This document shows positions 7,472 to 15,427 of a DNA stretch of 38,285 nucleotides, in pieces (within the stretch, counting starts at the first letter, position 1; every line of letters starts with the position of its first letter). Source of the DNA: Desulfocapsa sp. (GTDB lineage: Bacteria > Desulfobacterota > Desulfobulbia > Desulfobulbales > Desulfocapsaceae). The stretch is from assembly GCA_013792135.1 (NCBI GenBank), contig VMSP01000094.1, forward strand, positions 1 through 38,285, written 5' to 3'. The notes under the pieces were generated by a model. It ran no database searches and was not told the origin of the DNA. It saw nothing but the letters and a program-made list of their open reading frames with translations. The position numbers and the translations under genes were made by a program.

Positions 7472-10400
7472 ATGTCACGAAAAATGGTCACCATCGACGG
7501 TAATCAGGCCTGTACTCATGTTGCCTATGCCACCAGCGAAGTCATCACCATCTACCCTATCACCCCATCCACCCCCATGGCGGCTGAGGCAGATACGAAA
7601 TCATCCGGCATGCAGGAGAATATCTGGAACTCAGTTCCGGTTGTCACCCAGATGCAGTCTGAGGCGGGGGTTGCCGGCTCCCTGCATGGCTCTCTGGCCA
7701 CAGGAGCCCTCTGTACCACTTTTACAGCATCCCAGGGGCTGTTATTGATGATCCCCAACATGTACAAGATTGCAGGCGAGCTCACTCCCACCGTCTTTCA
7801 TGTGACCGCCCGTTCCATCGCCTGCCAGGGGCTCTCCATTTTCGGCGACCATAGCGACATCAACGCCGTCCGCCAGACCGGCTGGGGAATACTTGCCTCC
7901 CAGAATGTCCAGGAGTGTATGGATATGGCCCTGATTGTTACCCAGACTGCGCTTGCCTCCCGGATTCCTTTTGTCCATTTCTTTGACGGCTTCCGCACCT
8001 CACATGAGATCCAGAAGATTGAAGAACTGACCCGTGAAGACATGAGTGCCATGATCGATGAAGATCTGATCGTTGCCCACCGTCAGCGCGCCCTCAGCCC
8101 TGACCGTCCAACCATCCGCGGCACCGCCCAGAACCCTGATGTCTATTTTACCGGCCGCGAGACAGTCAATAAATATTACAATGCCCTGCCCGGTATTGTT
8201 CAGGACACTATGGACAAGTTCGCTACCATCACCGGCCGCCAGTATCACCTCTTTGATTATTATGGAGATCCTGATGCCGAAGATGTCATTGTGATGATGG
8301 CCTCCGGCTGCGAGACCGTGTCCGCCACCATCGATTACCTGATGGCCCAAGACAGGAGAGTGGGCATGGTCATTGTCCGCTTGTATCGTCCTTTTGACTG
8401 CAAGGCCATGGTCAATGCATTGCCCCCAACGGTTGAGCGCATCACGGTCCTTGACCGCACCAAGGAACCAGGATCCGCCGGCGAACCACTCTATCTTGAC
8501 GTCCGTACCGCAGTTGGTGAGGCCACAGAGAACAATATCGCCGCCTACCAGCCCTTGATCCTTTCCGGCCGCTATGGGCTTGGTTCCGCAGAATTTACCC
8601 CGGCCATGGTCAAGGCAGTCTTTGAGAATATGGCCTCCATGGCCCCCAAAAACCACTTTTGCGTTGGTCCCAACGATGACGTGACCGGCTCAAGTCTGAG
8701 CTATGACAAGAGCTTCAGCATTGAGGGCAAGGATGTCGTCCGCGCCCTGTTCTACGGCCTTGGTTCCGATGGAACCGTCGGCGCCAACAAAAACAGTATC
8801 AAGATCATCGGCACCGAGACCGACAACTCAGCTCAAGGATATTTTGTCTACGATTCCAAGAAATCAGGATCGATCACCACCTCCCATCTCCGTTTTGGCA
8901 AGAATCCGATTGTGGCACCCTATCTCATTAACAAGGCCAACTTCATCGCCTGCCACAACGAAAACTTTCTTGACCAATATGACATGCTCCGCAATCTCGA
9001 AGACGGCGGCACCTTCCTCCTGACCACCCATTTCAACGCCAAAGAGATCTGGGGAAAACTGCCGAACAATGTACAGAAGGCCCTGATCCAGAAAAAGGCC
9101 AAATTCTACATCATTGACGCCATCTCCCTCGGTCAGACCCTGGGCCTGGGCGCCCGCATCAACATGATCATGCAGACCGCCTTTTTCCTGATCTCCGGCA
9201 TCATCCCCGAGCAGGAGGCCGTCACCGCCATCAAGAACGCCATCAAGAAGACCTACGGCAAAAAAGGCGACAAGGTCGTGGAGATGAACTACGGCGCAGT
9301 CGATGCCGCCATGAAAAACATCGTGGAGGTGAAGCTGGGTAAATCCACCAGTGGCCATGAGGTGCCGCCAACGGTTCCCGAGCACGCACCTGACTTTGTC
9401 AAAGAAGTAACCGCTATCATGATTGAAGGCCGGGGTGACGAGGTCAAGGTCTCCCAGATGCCGGACGATGGTACCTGGCCCACCGCAACCACCCAGTACG
9501 AAAAACGCAACATCGGCGTTCATGTCCCTGAATGGATCCCTGAAAACTGCATTCAGTGCGGACGTTGCTCATTGGTCTGCCCCCATGCCGCCATCCGGAT
9601 GAAGATCGTTACCGACCTGAAAAAAGCACCTAAGGATTTCAAGTCTGCCGCGGCCGTAGGGAAACACTTCGAGGGCCAAAAATGTGTGGTCCAGGTCTTC
9701 ACCGAAGACTGTTGTTCCTGCACTCAATGCGTTTCTGTCTGCCCAGCCAAAACCAAGGCCCTCCAGATGGTCCCCAACACTGATGCAATCCGCAAGACAG
9801 AGGCTATGAATGTGGAATTTTTCCTCTCTCTGCCCGAGGTCAATGCTGCCGAGATTGATCCATCCACCATCAAGGGCAGTCAGCTCTGTCGTCCGCTCTT
9901 TGAGTTCTCTGGCGCCTGTGCCGGTTGCGGTGAAACCCCGTACATCAAACTGGTAACCCAGATGTTTGGCGATCGGATGCTGGTTGCCAATGCCACCGGC
10001 TGTTCCTCCATCTATGGCGGAAACCTGCCCACCACCCCTTACTCTAAACGTGCAGACGGACGGGGACCTGCCTGGGCCAACTCCCTTTTTGAGGATAATG
10101 CCGAGTTTGGTCTTGGCATGCGCGCCTCCGTGAACAAGCTTGGCGCTCAAGCCGCTGAGCTTATACATCAAGCCGTTACCGCCAAACTTATCACCAAGAA
10201 AATGGCCGATGAGATTGTAAACGCCGACCAGAAGTCCCAGTCCGCCATTGAGGTGCAACGGGAGCGCGTGGCCCAGTTGAAGAACAAACTGACCGACAGC
10301 AAGGATGTCATTGCCAAACGCCTCTTGGGAGTGGCTGACTACCTGGTGAAAAAATCCGTATGGATCTTTGGCGGTGATGGCTGGGCCTATGACATCGGCT

Positions 10401-11008
10401 ACGGCGGTCTTGATCACGTCCTTGCCTCGGGAGAGAATGTTAACGTCATGATTCTCGACACCGAGGTCTACTCCAACACCGGCGGTCAGATGTCAAAGTC
10501 CACCCCACGTGCCGCCACCGCTCAGTTTGCGGCCAGCGGCAAGAAGATGCCGAAGAAGGATATCGGCATGATCTTCTCTACCTATGGCAATGTTTATATT
10601 GCCAAGGTGAGCATGGGCGCCAATCCTGTTCAGGTTGCCAAGGCCATTGCCGAAGCCGAGGCCTATGATGGTCCATCACTGATAATTGCCTACGCCCACT
10701 GCATCAACCATGGTATCAATATGACCAAAGGCCTTGATCAACAGAAAAAGGCGGTTGAATGCGGTCACTGGCCATTGTACCGCTTCAACCCTGAGTTAGA
10801 GGCTGCCGGCAAGAATCCCTTGAGCATTGACTCCAAGGAACCTACCATCTCCTTTGAGGAATACGCCATGGCTGAAAACCGCTATCGTATGCTGAAGATG
10901 ATGAATCCTGCCCATGCTGAAGAGCTTATGGCATTGTCCCAGAAGGATGTGACCAAGTCCTGGAAATTCCTGGTGGCACGGGCCGCGTCCCTTGAACCAG
11001 AGAAATAA
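7472..11008 (+). CDS. nifJ: pyruvate:ferredoxin (flavodoxin) oxidoreductase, single chain
   Basis: A 1178-residue homodimer-type enzyme that converts pyruvate and CoA to acetyl-CoA and CO2, passing electrons to ferredoxin or flavodoxin; central in anaerobes. Start ATG 7472 follows AAAGGAG. Domain order is standard: N-terminal pyrimidine-binding region (ITIYPITPSTPMAAEAD), gamma domain (GYFVYDSKKSGSITTSHLRFG), two 4Fe-4S ferredoxin clusters (CIQCGRCSLVCP near 693, CCSCTQCVSVCP near 747), a further cluster region (CAGCGETPYIKL near 817), and the TPP-binding GDGWAYDIGYGG near 967 with NTGGQMSKSTP. Length is normal for the family. Tandem hairpins follow the stop. Whether the symbol should be nifJ or por depends on naming practice; function is secure. 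Confidence 0.96.
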   Translation: MSRKMVTIDGNQACTHVAYATSEVITIYPITPSTPMAAEADTKSSGMQENIWNSVPVVTQMQSEAGVAGSLHGSLATGALCTTFTASQGLLLMIPNMYKIAGELTPTVFHVTARSIACQGLSIFGDHSDINAVRQTGWGILASQNVQECMDMALIVTQTALASRIPFVHFFDGFRTSHEIQKIEELTREDMSAMIDEDLIVAHRQRALSPDRPTIRGTAQNPDVYFTGRETVNKYYNALPGIVQDTMDKFATITGRQYHLFDYYGDPDAEDVIVMMASGCETVSATIDYLMAQDRRVGMVIVRLYRPFDCKAMVNALPPTVERITVLDRTKEPGSAGEPLYLDVRTAVGEATENNIAAYQPLILSGRYGLGSAEFTPAMVKAVFENMASMAPKNHFCVGPNDDVTGSSLSYDKSFSIEGKDVVRALFYGLGSDGTVGANKNSIKIIGTETDNSAQGYFVYDSKKSGSITTSHLRFGKNPIVAPYLINKANFIACHNENFLDQYDMLRNLEDGGTFLLTTHFNAKEIWGKLPNNVQKALIQKKAKFYIIDAISLGQTLGLGARINMIMQTAFFLISGIIPEQEAVTAIKNAIKKTYGKKGDKVVEMNYGAVDAAMKNIVEVKLGKSTSGHEVPPTVPEHAPDFVKEVTAIMIEGRGDEVKVSQMPDDGTWPTATTQYEKRNIGVHVPEWIPENCIQCGRCSLVCPHAAIRMKIVTDLKKAPKDFKSAAAVGKHFEGQKCVVQVFTEDCCSCTQCVSVCPAKTKALQMVPNTDAIRKTEAMNVEFFLSLPEVNAAEIDPSTIKGSQLCRPLFEFSGACAGCGETPYIKLVTQMFGDRMLVANATGCSSIYGGNLPTTPYSKRADGRGPAWANSLFEDNAEFGLGMRASVNKLGAQAAELIHQAVTAKLITKKMADEIVNADQKSQSAIEVQRERVAQLKNKLTDSKDVIAKRLLGVADYLVKKSVWIFGGDGWAYDIGYGGLDHVLASGENVNVMILDTEVYSNTGGQMSKSTPRAATAQFAASGKKMPKKDIGMIFSTYGNVYIAKVSMGANPVQVAKAIAEAEAYDGPSLIIAYAHCINHGINMTKGLDQQKKAVECGHWPLYRFNPELEAAGKNPLSIDSKEPTISFEEYAMAENRYRMLKMMNPAHAEELMALSQKDVTKSWKFLVARAASLEPEK

Positions 11009-11022
11009 TCTATTCTTGTTCC

Positions 11023-11056
11023 ATTGTGCCTGCTCCCTCAAAAGAGCAGGCACAAT
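11023..11056. terminator. hairpin after the pyruvate:ferredoxin oxidoreductase gene
   Basis: A perfect 13-bp inverted repeat (11023-11035 with 11044-11056), GC-rich, with an 8-base loop. It begins 14 bases after the stop codon at 11008 and is the first of two hairpins between convergent genes. It lacks a good T tract, so it may protect the 3' end or work with the second hairpin. Confidence 0.65.
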
Positions 11057-11070
11057 TCTATGACACAATA

Positions 11071-11110
11071 AAAAAGGGGTTTCGGAAAGTACTTTCCGAA
11101 ACCCCTTTTT
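11071..11110. terminator. bidirectional rho-independent terminator
   Basis: Bases 11071-11090 and 11091-11110 are perfect reverse complements (20 bp), starting with an A run and ending in a T run, so the hairpin works for the plus-strand oxidoreductase gene and for the convergent minus-strand YkgJ gene ending at 11134. Confidence 0.92.
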
Positions 11111-11133
11111 TTATTTTAATCAAGATTCAGCTT

Positions 11134-12078
11134 TCAGCTCTTTGCTGCCATCTCCCGTTCCTGCTTGATCCTCTCATAGTCCTGAACCGATTCAAGAACG
11201 GATTCATCCTGCCGCTGTTTAATCTCCCCTACCTTGGCCTGGATCTTGTCCTCTCGTATCTTCAAGCCTTGAGCACCAAATAAGGTTGCAGCCAGATACT
11301 TGAAAGAGAAAAGCATAAGCTCCACATCATCTTCCTTAATCTTGGCAACTGTCTCATCATCAACAATAAAAGTGTCAAGAAATGAACTTTCAAAGACAAA
11401 GGTACGGAAATGGTCAAGATCGGTTGAGGCCATGAAGAACATGCGTTTGGCCTGCTCCGAGAGGGTGGCCTGATGGCCGAATGATTTCCGGCGCATGACC
11501 AGACGCAGCCACTCTTTGTTCATCTCGTCCCGCACATCAACGCCCTGATCGGCACGCCATTCCCGAACAGTCCACTCTTTATCTTCTTCAAAACCCTTGC
11601 AGTGTTCTTCTTTGACGATAAAGAAAAATTTCTCTTCATCGTTCTGATCACCATCCTTGCTCTTATTATCACCACCCTCGTGAAAATCAGCCATTCCCAC
11701 AGGATAATAACGACAGGCAGAAGGACGATCGCTATAGACGGTGCATCCCTCCGGGGTCACAAAAGGACATTTCTGGTCATCTTCTCGCAGCTTAATGGCC
11801 ACACCAGGCATATCGGTCTGTTCAAGATAGACAGGGGTTGCATACTGATGCAGAAACTCATGAGCAGGCATATTCAGCCGTTTTGTCAGCTGCAGTATAT
11901 CATAGGGAGTCAGAATGATCTTGATTCCACCGCAACAAGCAGTAAAGCATTTCACGCCGGGGTGACAACGAAACTTGATTTTGCTGTCCAGAGTCAATTT
12001 TCGGGGAAGGATATTGGATGGATTTGTTGCTTTACCAAAGAGAATATTCTCTTTGGCAGACATATTTTGGTCTGTCAT
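11134..12078 (-). CDS. YkgJ-family cysteine cluster protein
   Basis: A 314-residue protein. Start ATG 12078 has AAGGTGA just upstream and a good promoter behind it. The N-terminal half carries the cysteine pattern of the YkgJ/zinc-or-iron-chelating family: Cys38, Cys44, Cys48 and Cys49 (CFTACCGG), then KCPFVTPEGCTVYSDRPSAC followed by RYYP, and a later EEHCKGF. An acidic, Asp/Lys-rich loop lies between the clusters (about residues 150-165). The C-terminal third is helical and charged with no recognised motif. The family is thought to bind a metal, possibly an Fe-S cluster; its biochemical role is not known. No membrane segment is seen. Confidence 0.82.
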   Translation of the reverse strand: MTDQNMSAKENILFGKATNPSNILPRKLTLDSKIKFRCHPGVKCFTACCGGIKIILTPYDILQLTKRLNMPAHEFLHQYATPVYLEQTDMPGVAIKLREDDQKCPFVTPEGCTVYSDRPSACRYYPVGMADFHEGGDNKSKDGDQNDEEKFFFIVKEEHCKGFEEDKEWTVREWRADQGVDVRDEMNKEWLRLVMRRKSFGHQATLSEQAKRMFFMASTDLDHFRTFVFESSFLDTFIVDDETVAKIKEDDVELMLFSFKYLAATLFGAQGLKIREDKIQAKVGEIKQRQDESVLESVQDYERIKQEREMAAKS

Positions 12079-12150
12079 ATTATCACCTTATATCAAATAG
12101 TAATTGCCGCACAATGTAAGAGCGGAGAAAGTTCCTCTACAGAACCTAGT

Positions 12151-12179
12151 ATAGTAAACATATACCCTTTCACTGTCAA
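12151..12179 (-). promoter_or_regulatory. sigma70-like promoter for the YkgJ gene
   Basis: On the minus strand TTGACA (complement of 12174-12179) and TACTAT (complement of 12151-12156) are separated by 17 bases, close to the ideal housekeeping promoter. The predicted start is near 12144, leaving a leader of about 65 bases before ATG 12078. In the rest of the 12079-12388 gap I see no other gene or clear structure. Confidence 0.75.
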
Positions 12180-12388
12180 ACCTATTTCATACCAGTTAAT
12201 CCCATGCACCCGATACATCTGCCAACAACTCTTCAACTTTCTCTTCCACAGGACATGCATGGCCAAGGCACCCTCACCTATACCCCTTGCGGTTTATTGT
12301 AAAAATCCTTATAGTCAAATTTAAAGAGATGATTCGTTTCACTAACGTTAAATAATTCCATCACCTTAATTTATTATAGGTATATTCA

Positions 12389-12583
12389 ATGAAGATTTTC
12401 ACCCGACCCATCAATTATGCGAAGGTTCAAACCCTGATCTACCATCTACCGGATGGTCCTGCCTTATCCCTGAACATTGGTGGTATCGGTGAATTTCTTG
12501 ATCTGGAACTGGATATTGGTCATGTCTGTGACACCTCAGAAATTGATGGAATTGTTCATTTTTTTCCCAAGGGAAATGCTTAG
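12389..12583 (+). CDS. small hypothetical protein, 64 residues
   Basis: A short open frame starting MKIFTRPINYAKVQTLIYHL, with the middle rich in Gly, Leu and Asp (NIGGIGEFLDLELDIG) and the end IVHFFPKGNA. No motif or membrane segment is recognised. The ribosome binding site is weak, but the amino-acid composition is protein-like and a hairpin begins 2 bases after its stop codon, supporting a real gene with its own 3' end. It lies 122 bases upstream of the PHP gene in the same direction. Function unknown. Confidence 0.5.
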   Translation: MKIFTRPINYAKVQTLIYHLPDGPALSLNIGGIGEFLDLELDIGHVCDTSEIDGIVHFFPKGNA

Positions 12584-12584
12584 G

Positions 12585-12631
12585 GGCCGTTAAGAAATAC
12601 TATGATTTTGTATACAAATTTCTTTACGGCC
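12585..12631 (+). terminator. hairpin after the small gene
   Basis: Arms 12585-12598 and 12618-12631 pair over 14 bp with one mismatch (GGCCGTTAAGAAAT against ATTTCTTTACGGCC). There is no T run after it on the plus strand, so it is either a weak terminator or an RNA-stabilising structure between the small gene and the PHP gene. Confidence 0.5.
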
Positions 12632-12705
12632 GCTTATGCCGTTCTGACCATTCCCTTGACCATGTTCTTTGTTACAACGGCCTGAACACTCCTTCCATCG
12701 TATTA

Positions 12706-13548
12706 ATGTCAAAAAACTCCTTAATCAACCTCCATTTCGATGGTCACATGCACACTCGATACTGCCATCATGCCACCGGCACCATGGAGGAGTATGTGCT
12801 ATCAGCAATCGAAAAAGGTCTTGACCATATTGTCTTTCTTGAACATATGGAAGCAACAGGTGTGAACTACTTTGAGACAACCTGGCTAACTGACAAGGAT
12901 TTTGATGACTACTTTGAAGAGGGCGAGAAACTACAGGAGAAGTATGGCGACCAGCTAAACATCGGCCTGGGAGTTGAGGTTGGGTATAATGCCGCGCAGC
13001 AACAAGAACTTCAAGATCGTCTGCGAAGACGATCCTGGGATCAAGTAGGAATTTCTTACCACTTTATGCCTGTTCCTGGTCAATCTTTTAACTTGAACCT
13101 GGTCAGCAGAAAAGAAGAAAATATCCTGGCCATTGCCGAAACGGGCTGTGAGAGTGTTCTGAATAACTACTTCGACACCCTTATGGAAGCAGTACGTGTC
13201 CTTCCCGGCACTGTACTCTGTCACTTGGACGCAGCCCTCCGTTTTCAGCCCGGACTTCAACTCACACAAAACCACTGGCAACAGATCGAAGAACTGCTGG
13301 ACACCGTCAAAGAACAGAATATGGCCCTTGAGATAAACACCTCAGGATTTGCTATCCGCGGAACACCTTTTCCAGACCCAGCTATTATCCAGATGGCCAT
13401 AAACAGAAGAATTCCACTTGTTGCCGGTTCAGATGCCCACAGACCAGAAGATGTGGGCAGATACTTTCACAAACTTCCTGAACTGCTGGACCAGCTTTCA
13501 ACGCTCAGACAAACTCGGCCATGGCCGCTTTTAATGATGCCGCATTAA
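12706..13548 (+). CDS. PHP-domain phosphoesterase, HisJ-like histidinol-phosphatase
   Basis: A 280-residue metal-dependent phosphoesterase of the PHP family. Metal-binding motifs are in order: DGHMHT (Asp12, His14, His16), FLEHME, GVEVGY, SYHF, CHLDA, EINTSG and GSDAH. The fold and length fit HisJ-type histidinol-phosphate phosphatase, which makes histidinol, but PHP proteins have varied substrates and no other his gene is nearby, so the substrate is inferred. Start ATG 12706 lacks a clear ribosome binding site, but the first motif lies at residue 12, so a later start would remove it. Its last 44 bases overlap the 3' end of the convergent HEAT/receiver gene. Confidence 0.8.
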   Translation: MSKNSLINLHFDGHMHTRYCHHATGTMEEYVLSAIEKGLDHIVFLEHMEATGVNYFETTWLTDKDFDDYFEEGEKLQEKYGDQLNIGLGVEVGYNAAQQQELQDRLRRRSWDQVGISYHFMPVPGQSFNLNLVSRKEENILAIAETGCESVLNNYFDTLMEAVRVLPGTVLCHLDAALRFQPGLQLTQNHWQQIEELLDTVKEQNMALEINTSGFAIRGTPFPDPAIIQMAINRRIPLVAGSDAHRPEDVGRYFHKLPELLDQLSTLRQTRPWPLLMMPH

Positions 13549-15121
13549 ACGGCTTCTGAATAATCTTGTTCACCCCGGCGGCCAAGGCGGCCTTGTTATC
13601 CTGAGGCTCATTCTGGGTGGTAACCATAATCACCGGCAGCTCTGTAGCAGAATATTTTCCCCGTATCCGTTTCGTCAAACCTACGCCTGTTATTTCCGGC
13701 ATATTCAGATCCGTCAAGACCATGGCTGGTTTCTCTTTCGCCAACCATTCAAGGGCTGATGCCGGAAATTCAAACAACACGGGGTCATACCCAAGTTCAT
13801 GAAGGGTAGCCTTATAGATATTAAGAATCATCCGGGAGTCATCCACGGCCACCACTTTCAGTTTAACCGATACCTCTTCAGTACCAACCAGTTTCCTGGC
13901 AAAATCATCCATACCGGCGTTCTTCAACAAATCATGATAATGTTGACGGATATCTTTGTGGGCATGAGGCAGATAGATCATGGCCATTTCCTGAAAATAC
14001 GGCTCATCGGCAAGACTCATGAAAATTTTGTCAACCTGGCCATTGACGATAATTTTGGTAATATGATGAGCATCATCATCTTTTTCCATCAACAGATTTT
14101 TAATACCAGCCACCAGGATCTCAGAGTAGTTACGATCTATCGCCCTGGCAGCTGCAATACAGACATGATCCTCCTTGTCCGTCAACCCTGCGGTCAAAGT
14201 GTAGGCTCCCTTGCGCAAAGGCAGGAGGGCCAGCGTCTCATAGGCCGCAAAACGCACATTGGCACTCTTGGGGTCACGTCCCAGTAATTTTCTGATCGGC
14301 ATGATTGCCGATTCATCTCCGATATCACCCAAGACATTCAAGGTGTGAATCTGAAAGTCCGGATCTTCATGTAAAAGATTCTCTATAAGATTGGGAACAG
14401 CCTTCGCCCCGATACGTACAATCTCCTGTTTCGCATAGGTCCGCATGTGGGCATAATGGGAGCGCAGGGTTTCATTCAACTTCTCCAGCGACACCTGATC
14501 CTGGACATCGGCAAAGATGGAGAGAATCATGAAATCAAGTTCATTATCCGTCCCCATCCGCTCGGCCAGCCTGTGCATGGCCGTCGGCGTTCCAACCTGA
14601 CCGAGGGCCTGAACTGCGGCAATAATCAGCTCTCGATTGGCGGCATAGAGATAATCAGTGAGAAGGTTAATGGCCTCAGGATCACCTATAAGACCAAGGG
14701 TCTCAAGAATAAGCTTGATCTCCGCCTCATCCTGGGAGCCAGCTACCAGCTGCATTAGGGCATCTGTTGTGTCATCGGAGCGAATCTCGCCCGCAATCTG
14801 AATCAGATACTGTTTACCTTTGATTTTGGGATTTATCAAAAAGTCACTCAACAACTCCGGATAGGCCAGGAGTTGTGAAATCAGCGTCTCTTTGACAATT
14901 GGCAGCTCAGCCGCCAGCTCGGGATAATCAGTAAGGAGATAAAGAAGCTGAGGGATACAGAACGACACTTCACCGCGAGTCAGTTCATAGAGCAAACGAT
15001 TCTGGGTTTTTTTATCGACATTTCCCAGATGGGAAAGAACCAGCTGCGTTTTCATGGCATCGCCGGTTTTTATATTATCCTGTATCTCTTCAATCATATG
15101 CTGGGGGTTCAAATCAGCCAT
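13505..15121 (-). CDS. HEAT-repeat protein with C-terminal receiver domain
   Basis: A 538-residue cytoplasmic protein. Start ATG 15121 has AGGA about 7 bases upstream; a TTG 15 bases earlier is less likely. Residues about 1-400 are helical HEAT/armadillo-type repeats, seen as recurring blocks such as EAINLLTDYLYAANRELIIAA, NLIENLLHEDPDFQIHTLNV and GDIGDESAIMPIRKLLG. Residues about 415-538 form a CheY-like receiver: acidic pair in VVAVDDSR, phospho-acceptor Asp in VLTDLNMPEITG, Thr in VMVTTQN, Lys in IQKPF. HEAT repeats bind proteins, so phosphorylation probably switches a protein contact. The partner is unknown. A histidine kinase lies about 2 kb downstream on the same strand, but pairing is only a guess. 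Confidence 0.85.
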   Translation of the reverse strand: MADLNPQHMIEEIQDNIKTGDAMKTQLVLSHLGNVDKKTQNRLLYELTRGEVSFCIPQLLYLLTDYPELAAELPIVKETLISQLLAYPELLSDFLINPKIKGKQYLIQIAGEIRSDDTTDALMQLVAGSQDEAEIKLILETLGLIGDPEAINLLTDYLYAANRELIIAAVQALGQVGTPTAMHRLAERMGTDNELDFMILSIFADVQDQVSLEKLNETLRSHYAHMRTYAKQEIVRIGAKAVPNLIENLLHEDPDFQIHTLNVLGDIGDESAIMPIRKLLGRDPKSANVRFAAYETLALLPLRKGAYTLTAGLTDKEDHVCIAAARAIDRNYSEILVAGIKNLLMEKDDDAHHITKIIVNGQVDKIFMSLADEPYFQEMAMIYLPHAHKDIRQHYHDLLKNAGMDDFARKLVGTEEVSVKLKVVAVDDSRMILNIYKATLHELGYDPVLFEFPASALEWLAKEKPAMVLTDLNMPEITGVGLTKRIRGKYSATELPVIMVTTQNEPQDNKAALAAGVNKIIQKPFNAASLKAAMAEFV

Positions 15122-15427
15122 ATCACATCCTGCCAAATATTATTGGTTAATAATGGATATCTTACAGTTACACAAAAACTGAAACGATACTGCCCGACAA
15201 ACCATTTCATCGTGAAATTAAACTTCTCGTCAACAAACATGTAGAAAAATGTATATATCACAAGAGGACAACACTTGTCCATAAAAGCAGAATAAAACTA
15301 TCCTCTTGCCTGTCTCCGGTTTAGGAAAGAAGTTCTCGGCGGCCTTAATAAAGGCGAGAAGGGATGAGAAATCATCCTTTCTCGCCCCTTCCACCGGATT
15401 TCACACATCATAAATCAGAAAAAAACC
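15122..15427. other. intergenic region upstream of the HEAT/receiver gene
   Basis: This gap must hold the minus-strand promoter of the HEAT/receiver gene. TTGACG occurs on the minus strand about 110 bases upstream of the start, but I see no good -10 at 16-18 bases. Toward the right end it holds the terminator hairpin of the flavoprotein gene. No gene is supported here. Confidence 0.35.
15353..15386 (-). terminator. terminator after the CoADR-rhodanese gene
   Basis: Arms 15353-15367 and 15372-15386 pair over 15 bp with one G-U type mismatch and a 4-base loop. Read on the minus strand, the stem is followed by TTTATT. It lies about 40 bases after the flavoprotein stop at 15428. Confidence 0.75.

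Noticed and set aside
8000-10417. Long minus-strand frames opposite the pyruvate:ferredoxin oxidoreductase gene
   Set aside because: They mirror a highly biased GC-rich coding sequence, have Gly/His-rich nonsense composition and no recognisable domain; they are antisense shadows.
11602-12324. Plus-strand frame opposite the YkgJ gene
   Set aside because: It is antisense to a conserved cysteine-cluster protein and crosses its promoter; no family features.
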